Both the position numbers and the translations under genes were made by a program. The notes below the pieces were generated by a model. It worked only from the letters and a program-made list of their open reading frames with translations. It ran no database searches and was not told the DNA's origin. DNA of 64,000 bases from Pachyseris speciosa. Its lineage: Eukaryota > Cnidaria > Anthozoa > Scleractinia > Pachyseridae. Position 1 is the first letter of the stretch; every line of letters starts with the position of its first letter. The stretch is from assembly GCA_016490735.1 (NCBI GenBank), contig JAEMWC010000073.1, forward strand, positions 1,027,501 to 1,091,500. The letters run 5' to 3'. This document shows, one piece after another, positions 14,101 to 26,600 of the stretch.

Positions 14101-17100
14101 TTGTTTCGCGCTAAGTTAGGGATACAATACTGTTTTTTGCAAGCCCGAGTTTAGGCTAATTGTAGCCTCTTGTTTAAGCCTATCTTATGCAAGCTTTCTT
14201 TAAAAAAAAAAATAAAGAATCAATCTGCTTGCTATAAATTCAGATTTGAATTTTATCGATTTTTTTAATGTTCAACGCCTCCGTTTTTGTATTTTAATTA
14301 TATAAGTTTTTCATTCCTCCCAAAAAATTCGATTTCGTTTTTTGTAACCCCCGCTGCTTAAGGTCCTGAGCTTAACTTGATCGAAAGTCCAGGTTTTGCC
14401 GAAAACAGATCGTTGTTTTTCGATGGTTTTCTACTAGAAAAAACATTCCGCATAATCCGGAAATGAAAGTCACTATATTCTCCCGTTTTGCTTCAGGAGT
14501 CTTGCTTCTAACAAGATCAAGGAAATCGCTAATACAACTTTTCTGGGACTATCAAATTTGAGAGCCTTGTGAGTAATACCGTGACATCACTAATATGTCT
14601 AATATCATCATTCTTGTTACTTGTTAGCAGTTTAATACAACTGTATAAGTTTCTCAGTTACCTTAGCCAATTTGCACCCTATTAGTTCAGCAGCAGATAC
14701 CTGAAAAATAGGGTTTCGCTCTCCCCTCACCACAGAAAAGGCCTGACAGCAGAGTTTGAGAGAAAAAGACCTCCTGAAAAACATTAGGAAGTCCGTAGAG
14801 TCGAATTGTAGTATAGGTTTCGAGTTAAGGGGGTGTTTTCTGACAAGGGTGACGTCAAAAATGTTGCAGCCAACTAGTGGTACCATAAGGCCATTGGTTC
14901 AATTTTTCGGTTAATTTTCATTTTATTGCAGGTTTCTCAACATAAACAGGTTAACAAAACTACGGGCAAGTACGTTTGATGGATTTGTTGCGGGACAGAT
15001 TTAGAAGGCTGTGGCTTCTCAGGATCACTTCAGTTTATTCAGCGTTAGGCTTCTACACTCTGCCGTTGCCGGCAGACAACTCTTTCTTAAACTACACAAA
15101 ACTAGCGATTAAGTACGCTCGCTCTGAGCTCTGATTGGTCGATCGTTCGTTTCCTTTCTAGAATAATAGACAAAGGCTATACAAACTTGAATACGTGCCT
15201 CGATTGTTGAACTAGAATAAGTTGATCAAGCTTATTGTAACCAATTTACAAGGTTCACTTAAGTAGATACGTTTAAGACTGTAAAGTTTCTGTGCCAAAT
15301 TCAACCATGGCTAGCAACAGAGCTTGGAAATTACACATGGACGTGATCCTAAATTTATCAGCAAGGCATGCAGAAAAGCTTGTGGTAACACTTGTGGTAA
15401 ATACTTCGGCTAAGCTTAATTCAAGTTAATTAAAATGTTTGACAACCTAAAAGCGGCGGAAACCAAAGTTTCCGCGGCCCTTTACACGAGAGGGCTGTTG
15501 CCGAAGATAACCATGCTCACATGGACAAACTTACAATCTTGCCGGAACAACACCTACAAGTTATTGTGCTTCTAACGACAACGGCGGAAATTCTTCTTTT
15601 GCCCAAAACAACTTACTCGTGGGAAAGTTACATCAATAGGTTGTTTGTTTGATTATTGCACGTTTAAGATACGATAAATGTAATTAAATATATTGTGGCA
15701 AATGTTGTAAAATATACTTCAACAGATTGTATAACCTGGGAAATATGTAAGTATAGTTCCCTGAAACCAAAAGTACTTGCACAATTATTACAATTCATTT
15801 CAAACTAAATACTAGAATACTACTGTTTTCACACGTTATCATTGTTTAAAATATACCGCACAGAGTTTAAAGCCTTGGCCAAACGGAATCGAAAGTAGTA
15901 GCAAGTGCACGCAAGACGCAAAAAAAATCAAGAATACACATCCTGTATTTCATTTGCTCATAGGTTGCTATATAATAATGAATGGACGTCACTCAACTTG
16001 CGTTGACATGTGTTGGGTGGCCAAACGGTGAAACATTTGCTTGCATGTTGCTTGCAAATCAACTTGCGTCTACTTGCGAATCTTTTTGGCCAGGACTTAA
16101 GTTACAGCTAGTGTTTAACCAACGCTCAGCCACTAGTGTCACAGGTTAGGAATTTATCCTTTTTGAAAAAATCGATTCACTGAAGACCTTTTCCTCGACG
16201 AAAAGGTATCGTCGAGAAAGTTTGGGATTTAACTTCTCGAAACGTTGTTTAACAGGTTGTTAGAAATTTAGATATTAGATTTCTGGTCATTAACTTTCTC
16301 CCTTTTATATATCGTTTTTATATATACATTAATTTATTTTAACTTAGGCTTTCAACATGATGTATTGATCATCGAAAAGTCCGTCAGGGGAGTGTTCAAT
16401 AAAGTTTCATTTCATTCTTTCATTCGTTGTTGACTTTTTTTGTAGTTAATAATTATAATTACCTTCAGGGACTTGAGCACAAATCTATTGAGCACAATAG
16501 AGGACGGCGGCTTCTATGGCCCAAAGCAGCTTACTTATCTGTAAGTTCGAAGAAATCTTTAACTAGGCGACCATAATATCACACTCGGAACTGCAAAACT
16601 CAGTTTTTTATATCTCTTTCCCCTCTGGTTGACATAAGCATTGTCATTACTATTACTATTACTATTACTATTACTGTCACTATCACTATTACTATTACTA
16701 TTACTATTACTATTACTATTACTATTACTATTACTATTACTATTACTATTACTATTACTATTACTATTACTATTACTATTACTATTACTATTACTATTAC
16801 TGTTACTGTTACGATTGCCATTGCCATTGCCATTGCCATTGCCATTGCCATTGCCATTGCCATTGCCGTTACTGTTACTGTTACTGTTACTGTTACTGTT
16901 ACTGTTACGATTGCCATTGCCATTGCCATTGCCATTGCCATTGCCATTGCCATTGCCATTACCATTACCGTTACCGTTACCGTTACCGTTACCGTTACTG
17001 TTACTGTTACTGTTACTGTTACTGTGACAAAGCAATTACTCCGACCAATCACAACAAAAGTAAGCAGTGCAATCAGAATGTAAACGGCGTCAAGCGCGGG

Positions 17101-17627
17101 AAAATGGGCGTGTGCAAGTCCGATTTGGTTTTGGTTTTGCTTCTCATTGATTGAGAAAGCGGCGCGAGTTTTCCTGACCAATCACAAAGCGAAGCAATGC
17201 GAAACCAAAGCAAAACCGTAATTACTTTCGACACTCAATTGAAACCCGCTCTATTATTATTATTATTATTATTTTAATAATCAGAAAAATTTATGTAAGA
17301 ATATCATGAAGAACATATTTACAACAAACTATTTACAAGGATAAATACTGTTAAAAAAACGCACTCTTAAAATTTTATGTACACTTTCAGCAAAACTAAA
17401 ATTTTTTTTTTACAAAACACGTCATGGCTCAGTATTCCTGGCTTTGGCTAGAGATCCTAGAAATACCGTTCAAATGCCATCTCTTATATTAAAATTACTA
17501 ATTTGGGTTGGCTCTAATGTTTTCAATTTGTAAATCTGTGTCAACAAAGTCTAGCTTTCGTCTTCTCGATCTTGAGCCTCTCAAGCATAGTATCGCAGAG
17601 CGCACGGTGGCGAAAGACACTTTATCC

Positions 17628-17670
<43 letters not shown>

Positions 17671-20600
17671 TATTGTTGTTGTTATTGTTGTTGTTGTTAT
17701 TATTATTCAGCTATTGATGAATAACTGATACATTAGTCAACTAACAAACTAATGCATCCATAATCCAACACATCAATCAACCCATCTGACTCTTTGTTTG
17801 AAAACTTGTCTTTCATTAATTTTTGTAATCATCATTAATATTTTTAATAATAACGATGAATTTATTACTATGTACACAGCAACAGTACAATTCATATCAA
17901 TAAAAAAGTATAAACGTTTTCAATTCCATTAAGTTTTCTCTCTTGCCATAAAATTTCTTGCATTCATTTTTCTAATTATTGCATCTTTGTTGACATAAAA
18001 AACTCTAGGGCTATAAAGTATAATGCCTTGACAAATATCTCGTTCAACACATTTAAAGAGATGCCAAATTTGCTGGAGTTGTGAGTAATTATGTTAAATT
18101 TTATGAAAATATTGCTTAAGAAAATCTATACAGCCTTTTACTGTTACCGCGAGTTTTCTTTTATTTTACGTATTTTAAAAAGTACCACCTTGCTCTATAA
18201 ACCGAAGTAGCCTAGTATGAATTTGTAATATTCTGGGGTGTTACAATCACTGAAGTCGCAAGAACTCACGTACAAGAGTATAGGGAGCCATAGGATAGGG
18301 AATGTATCTTTCCTGGAAAAATCGAAGACCTTAAAGACTGGCCAAACACTGGTAAATGGTTTTGAAAAAGTGATCAAACAAGGAGCTTGCCATACTAAAT
18401 TAAACAATAAAAACACGCTAGTAACTGATAACTTTATGCTTTATTCAGAAGTTTTGTTTCCGTAGGATGCTGAACAGTAATAACATTCGTTACATTGCAC
18501 CCGGAGCTTTCAACGAGTCACCCAACCTGGAGAAACTGTGAATGCCGATCTATAACCTAGGCGCATTTTTCGGGACTATTGCGGAATGGGAATAGACTGT
18601 TATAGTGTTTGCTTGGGAACCACTTCGTTTTCGGAATAATATTCCGTCCATTCTGCTCCAGATAGCAGAATGAATGGAATGAACAGAATGTGTTTACTCG
18701 GAATACACAAAATACGCGTTTCTTTTGGCGGCCAGCCAAACTCGTGGCATGGCACCAGAAGTCAGGTTAGACTATTCTGCGCGCTGCGTCACCTCCATCA
18801 CCAGCCGGTTTTTCAGAACTTGCGGGTTTCTTGAAAATTTTATTCCATTTATTCTGTCATTGTTAAGTTTATGTTCGGTTTTTACCTCATTAAACATTGG
18901 CTTTTTTCTGAGTCTGCCCTCTCGGCTGTGTTCATCTTAGTTCCGTAGTAACGGTTCATCAAATGAATCAAGAGCGTACTTGTGAAGTATAAATTCACTT
19001 TTCGTAATCTATGAATGAATAGATGCAATTATTCTTTTAAACATCTTTGAGAAACAGACAGACAAATTCGTTTTCAGGACACTGCGGGACAACAAACTGG
19101 CACTAATTCGTAAAGGAATGTTTACAGGTCTCGAGGGGCTGTATACGCTGTGAGTTATTACTTTTGGCGGTAACCATATAATTTTAAATGTATTCGTAAA
19201 CCACTTGGTAAATCACGGTTTTGGAATGTGAGAAAACGTTGGCAAAGAACGCGTTAAAATCTCAACTTGTGTGAAGCCAGACGTTTAATATATGAATTTT
19301 GAGATTTACTCGGCCGCGGTTTTCCTGGGTTAATCAAGACAACTTCTCAAGCGACTAAACAGAAAGTGACAAGTGACCACAGCAGTCGCAAGCGCTCTCC
19401 ACTTAATCATGGCTTTCACTGACTTCAAGCAATAGAAGATGTGCAGAGATTCTTTCAGTATAGGAATTCAACGGCGGCTAAGAATCGAGAAACAAAAAGA
19501 ACGACAGCAAAATGTACTGCTTTGGCACTTCCGTCTAAAGTGTTCATGAAATGTTCTTAATCTCTTTACAGATCGCTTGATACATGAACACCGGATTTAC
19601 TACTAGACTCCTTCACTGTTATGATTTGTCTTTGTTTACATGTGTTTCATACCTTTTGAGTAGATACTGACGTGTTATCAACATACTGACACGTAGCACA
19701 ACAATTAATACCACCCTCTAACCCCTTGCTCTTCCTCCGCAAAAATGAAAACAAATCCGCCAGAAGTTATTACTCAAGGTAGTATAATATTGAGGAAAAG
19801 GCCAACCGAGAGTACCCGGTTGGTAAGGCTGTTTGTTGTTTAAAATGTTTTTCCAAAACTACGTTTCGTGTTTTTCAGGGATTTGTCTGAAAACCAAATA
19901 ACTTACATTGAAAACAACTCGTTCCTAGATCTGTATCATCTTGAAGAGCTGTAAGTTAATCCTCGTTTTAGACCTCGTGCTTCTGCCTTGCCGATCTTCA
20001 AGAATGGTGCTCCTTTTGGTAATGCTTATGTCCTATGCAACACGGGCTGGTGTAAAAAGGGAAGGAGGCTTTAAATATAAAGAGTCTTGGTGGCGTCAGA
20101 CTATGGTCACTGTGCGAGAGAAAAAATAAACTTAGGAAACGCTAATGCACGCGGAAAAGAAAATTGGGCATAGCCAAGATAACCAAGTTTCAAAATGGAG
20201 GACATTTTTGATATCACGAAGTAGTTTATAAACCTCTGATTAATGTTGCTTACTTACCTTATGACAAAACATTCGAGCCAAAGTGGTGTTCCCTGAAAAC
20301 AAATGAATTTGAATGCATGGCAAAGACGAATAAATGTCATTGAAAACGACAAGACTACTTTTGCAGCATTTCTTGCACTCGCTCCCTAGTGAAAGGGCAC
20401 AAGTCGCATGCGCAGCAGTAGGATTATCATGACTTAAATAAGAGTTTGTCGACCCTGCCGTGACGTCTGAATCAGGTACTTGCTTCTGCCGTGCTTCAAT
20501 CGAACCTAATTTTGGCAAATTTCAGCATAGCAACGTACGAACTCTTTCGGGTAACAATTTCTTAAGCTAAAGGACAATCATCGCTGTGGAGGAAAATAAT

Positions 20601-23600
20601 GTGCTAACTTTATTTATTAGAAGGTATACTGAAGGAACTGAACTAAAATTCAATCATTAAACGAACAGCGTCACAAGTGGCCTCAGGAGGACAGAAAGGC
20701 CCACGTTTACCTAATTTCACAAAATGTCATCTTTAAAAAAAAAGAGTCAAAGTGTTCAGCGGACATGAGAAGTGTGCCATGCAAGATCTTTCAATTACAT
20801 AATCGTCTGAGAATTTTTAACATATTAGCAGCCGTTAAACAGGACTTTTTTCTCACGTACTTGCACTTTCTATCCCAGCGATCTTGGGCACAATAAGATG
20901 ACAAACATTTCAGGAACGTTGCAGGGTCTTCATTACATCTGGCAACTGTAAATGCGATATTTTGTTCTTTTCCGTTCGTAACATTTATTGTTAGCTATTG
21001 TTGTTTGTCCTGTAAGAATTGATTGGATGAAAGGTGTCGACTACTTTCAGACATCCAAGAAAACGAATAAGTTCGAGCTAATGCCATTTCTCTCTCATGC
21101 AGCAAACTCCAGAACAATAAAATAAATGATTTGGGAATGAGGATTTTTGAAAACTTTCAATATCTACAAAGATTGTAAGGGCTATGTTTCTTTACTTTTT
21201 GCTGTAGTCGTTATGTTTCCCTTGGAGTCGCGGGGATTTCTAGCGACAAGTAACAATAGTCAAATTTCTAGCCTCTAAGAATACACGAAGTCCGCAATCG
21301 TTCCGGTGAATATTTTCAGCTGATTTGCTCTGGAACAGCAATTGAAATGACCTTGCTTTCGAACTTTTCTTATCGAGGTAAAAAGGATCTCAGGAGTGTC
21401 AGAGATTTTACCGACGACAGCTATTTCATAATTTCTTGAAATAAAAATTGACGGGAGTGGGTTTGTTTGATTGGCTTTTTCGTACTCTTTAACGTGAGAA
21501 GAAACCATCTTACACATATCACACATGGAGCGCATAATTTTGGATCATGGTTACACAAACTACCGCGTATGTGATTTTCAGATGATTTTAACATCTCTAG
21601 CATAAAAACGGCCATTCCCTCACTGGGCTCTATTAATGAATCAGCTCTTTAAATGTTTTCATTTTTAGATTTCTCTCAGAAAATAGAATCGAGGACATTC
21701 AGCCATGGGCATTTTATGGCTTACCAAACCTTTTGTTTTTGTAAGTGTGAACACAGTCTGGGCCTTCTTCGATCATCTGACATTTTTTTCTTTACTATTC
21801 ACTTTATTGGCAACAAGTGCATGCAACGATTAGTAATTATACAGTTGTCATTTCTAGGATAAGTTGAGATTATTTTATTTTTACCTTGATAATTCATACG
21901 GTGGCAATATATTGTGTTTAGTGTGTTTTGTTTCGGTCTTAAAGGTGAATATATCTCGTAAAGACCTGATGGTTTCAGTCAATTCATTAATTGATTTGAT
22001 ACGTTAACTTATTACTGTTGTCATTTTTAAATGAAATATGCCTTATCCTGACAGGAACCTTTCCAGCAATCTACTCAGGAATATCCGGAACGGTGTGTTT
22101 GACAACCTCACGGCTCTTGCGGATCTGTAAGTTATTTTTACAGGCTTAGCTTTCAATTAGTTCCAGAGCTAAGCGAAACAATGACATTTGATTGGATAAA
22201 GGTTAACAGAACAACCATTAAAACGATGACGCTGTAGCTCTTTCCAGCTTTGGTGCTTATCATATCGAATAGTAATAATAGTAATCTTTATTTGCTTTTG
22301 TCAATGCATACAGTTTTTTATTACAATCTAGAAAATTTACAAAATATGATTAACTTAAACAAAATGAAGACAATGGGCAAGCCTGGAAACTGAATAAACC
22401 GGTTGGTTTTCTTGTTAGCTCCCTGAAATTCTGAAGGTTTCTTATGTTGTCTGATGTCATTGTTTGGTTCCTTTACAAACATACCTTGTTTATTACCTGC
22501 AGCGTTTTATAATAGTGCGAACATGCTTTCTATGATTACGTTTGATTGTCCTTAGGTACTTGGCTCAAAATAGACTAACAAGTCTTGCTGGTGAACTATT
22601 TTCAGATCTTAAGGATCTAACGACACTGTAAGAATATAATTGTCTAAATTTTATCTAAGATAGTAACCATTTTCAGTTTTTAAAGAGCTAAGGACACTGT
22701 CAAAAATATACGAGTCTGAATTTTCCTTAAGAAACGCCATTGCCCTTGTGTTTCTATCCAAACCAAACATCGGCGGACTGCTAATTATCCGAACTGAGCC
22801 AGCCACCACAATAGTAAAAAACAGTAACCACTAATTTCTGTGCGCGCTCGGACCTTGTACTTACTTTATAATTAAAAACGAATTACTGTTCATTTAGCGT
22901 CACTCATTTTCACAACAGAGATTTGTCTGACAACGAGATTAAAGACATTGACGAGAGAGCATGTCAAGGGTTGGTTTCTGTAAATCGGCTGTAAGTCAAA
23001 ACAAATAGCGTACATAATTTATTTGTACTACGGGTTGGCCTAAGGACTACGTCTGTAACTTTTACTTAATTATGATTCTATTTATTTATTTATTTATTTA
23101 TTTATTTATGATTAAATCTCAAAAGCATCAGTCATGCTGGAAGATATCTCCAACTCTTATCTTCATGAAAGCCTTTTTTTTGGAATTGCGACTTTGAATA
23201 CAAATTACCCATTCCTACACATTCCCTCCATATTATTTTTCCAGGCGCGGACTCGTCCTCAAAGGGTAGAAAATCGCCTCACATACGTAGAGAGGAAACT
23301 AGCTTTCTTTTTTTCGTGTTAGGCTTCCAATTTGCAAGTTGACATTGTGTTGTTTTATAAGATAAAATATGGCATATAAATTGGATTTCGAAGAAAAGAG
23401 GACGAATATCTTTAGATCACAATTATGATCATGTTGATTCCTATTATGTTTCTTATTCTGGTCCGAAGGCCTCGACTTTTTTTAAAATTCGCCGACACAC
23501 TCGCACGTCTAAAAATTATGAGGAAAGTGTTACGTACTCTGTAAAGACCATGTACCTGTTTCATTATACAGTAAGAAGCTAGAAGACCTTAAAATTTCCA

Positions 23601-26600
23601 AGTTTCATGACCCCATAATAGCATTTACATTCACCTACATTGAGACACTTGCTTTTATACTGGGCTGTTCTGAAGATCACTATATGTGAGGAATTCATCC
23701 TTTTTAAAGATTCTGATCATTATCATTGTCATTACCCTTACAATTGTCATTATTACCAATGAAACACCAATAGCCATACCTTTAGTCAATCAAATCAGAT
23801 TACCTCTGATATGACAAGTAATACGAGAATGGGAAGCTCTCTCTCATTCTTTAATTTGTTTCTTTTGTAGTTTTCTGTCTCAAAACAAACTAATTAGTGT
23901 AAACAAGACAACTTTTGATGTCCTTTCTTCACTTTGGAGGCTGTAAGCATATTTTATTTACTCTTTTAACGTGTTTATGTTATGTGAACTGCTTACGCCC
24001 ATGTCACTACATACATACATACATAAGAGTAAGGGATGTATTTAGGAAGTACCAGAGAAAAAACATTTCCCTAATTTTCTCTTGGGAAGTATGATCTATT
24101 TTTTCAGTTTTGCAAGTTTTTCACAAGTAGCTAAGTACATAATACAATACTTTTTTTTTTGCCTTATACCGGCCACAGAAGCCATCTCAGTACAAGTTTT
24201 ATTAACAGTATTCTGTTGTATAATTTCTAATGAAAGTTGATGAAGCTACATTCCTCTCCACAACTACTTGTAACACACGCGGAAACTGGGGAGCTCACTC
24301 TCCCTCCCCTAACTGTTGAGCCAAACCGTTTTCGGTGTCGCAAGTCATTGTCATCAACATTGGGTGAAGGCGCAGAGAAAGTGTTACAAATAATTTGTCT
24401 GAGATTGTCTTGGGACAGCGTTGCAAAGAGAACGTTTATGATTTATGGCGTTTGTAGGGGGAGGGGGGATGTAGCTGAATAGGAGACCTGTTAAAGTTAG
24501 GTATTTGATTCAACTGCTAGTAGGCAACAAGGTCAGACGACGCTTTAAAAAAAGAAATATTTAAAAGTACAGAAGGCAGCAGAGCTTAAATTGGAGCAGC
24601 CAAAAAGGGGAATGCTCCCCTCGGACTGAAGTGGATAGATAGGGTGTGGTGTATTTGACATTGATAGGTACAACAGCTGGGGCATTTCCTTAGAACAGAC
24701 TTAAATACAATGGCAAGCCCATATTTCGTTTCAAAAATCCAAGCGAGAAGGAATTTCAGGGTAAGGACTGGATTGTGGAAAGTTTACGTAATGCGGAATG
24801 TCGTAAACACAAAAGCGTTGCACGGTTCACTATAGTATATTTCACTTGTGGTTATGACAGAAGCTTTAAATTGGCAATCTACAATAAACATTATGGTTAC
24901 GGGTACGCAGTCGGGCTCTAGAATAACATTGCTTTTCTCACAATCAAGAAAATACACTATGGTGAGCCGTACTGAAAACCGCTAAAAATGCCAGATAGGC
25001 AGTCTAATCTCTCGGGTAATAACCATTACGACACTCAATCATTATTCGACCAAAAACATACAATTGTTTAGAATTTTATCACCGTTCACCTTGGTGAATC
25101 GTCGTAGGCCAGCACCCTAAACTAAGAGGTTACGAATATCAGGTCAATGTAACATGCTATGGAATTTACATTAATACCCCAGCTATGGGCGTCGTCACAA
25201 AATTATGTTCGCAGTGCATATACCGCCGACCGGTTAGCTCAGTGGTAGAGCACCGGACTAGCGTGCGGGAGGTCGCGGGTTCAAACCCCGGCCGGACCAA
25301 CACTTAGGGTCTTTAAATAATTGAGGAGAAAAGTGCTGCCTTTGTAATAGCATCTGCAAATGGTTAGACTTTCTAGTCTTCTCGGATAAGGACGATAAAC
25401 CGTAGGTCCCGTCTCACAACACTTGCACCTTATAATCTGTGGGACGTTAAAGAACCCACACACTGTTCGATAAGAGTAGGGGACGTAGTTCCCGGTGTTG
25501 TGGTCTATCTCTACCTTTCGTCTGTCTTTGACATTCATGTGTGGGTTGGGTGGGTGGGTGAGATCAAATATGGACTGATAGCGGCAGCCAGAGGCGCCTT
25601 TACAGGCTGACGTCCGATCTCACCCTAGTGAAGCATTGTAAACTATCCCTGAAAAGCCCCGACGGGAGAGGATAAGTAAGTATAAGTATAAGTATAAGGA
25701 TGTAGTCTGAATCTTAAAGTCAGCCCTTTATACGGTGGTTGCTTTTGAAGAGGATCGAATAGTGTGTAATAACTGTTGATAACCTGGTCAAAATATTGAG
25801 TTATTCGTGACGATGACACCTACGCCTCCTCCCCCCCCCAAAAAAAAACAAAGAATGTAATTTACCTATCTCTAACTTAGGCTCGGTTCAAACGTCGAAC
25901 TTCTCATGTGCCGAATCTAATGCAAATGAACGAAAACAATAGATTTTTCTCATTTGCATTAGATTTGGTACACGAGAAGTTCGATGTTTGGGCCTTATGT
26001 GACTGCTGTTAAAGTTGAAGTTGCTTTGGGAGCCTTTCTTTAAAGAGGACTTCGTTTCTGAAAATGAATTACCCAAGGAATCTGTTTTGACTTTTAACCG
26101 TTTAGGTTCGAACATCGAGAATATTACATCTGAGTTATAATTTTTGTGAGAATTAACATATAAACATCATATACTTGAACTGCGGATTAAAGAATGAATA
26201 TGTGAATGATCATCATAGTTATGAACACTACCTATGCAGTAGTGAAAATAGAGCCAGAAAAACAAATTAGGCTTGTACGGGATTCAACTCACGACCTCTG
26301 CGATACCGGTGCAGTGCACTACCAACTGAGCTAACAAGCCAACTGGGAGCTGATCATTTTGTCAGTTCGTAATATACACGTGAGTGATGAATATGTGAAC
26401 TTGGCTTCTTCTTCTTCTTCTTCTTCTTCTTCTTCTTCTTCTTCTTCTTCTTCTTCTTCTTCTTCTTCTTCTTCTTCTTCTTCTTTTTTCTATTTCGGGC
26501 GTTATTTTCACTACTACTTAAGTAGTGTTCATAACTGCGATGATCATTCACATAGTAATTCCTTTTTTGGTACAAATATATACTAAGTCGTTATTGAAAT

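Noticed and set aside
15728..15748. 21-bp micro-exon between cag and gtaagt
   Set aside because: Splice signals are present, but seven residues give no LRR match and no phase support.
16559..17181. Long open frames of 128-193 residues on both strands (Asn-Ser, Val-Ile and Leu repeats)
   Set aside because: They are translations of a stop-free hexamer microsatellite; no sequence outside the repeat supports a gene.
23245..23322. Possible LRR exon (VENRLTYVERKLAFF)
   Set aside because: It has an acceptor and an LRR-like core but no donor at the right distance and a divergent start. Perhaps a dead exon; too weak to list.
25225..25298. Possible functional tRNA gene
   Set aside because: It is the head of a SINE with a conserved body and tail, and the same head-plus-body occurs at 10310-10741.
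26354..26586. Poly-Ser and poly-Lys open frames
   Set aside because: Produced by the TTC microsatellite between two SINE pieces.
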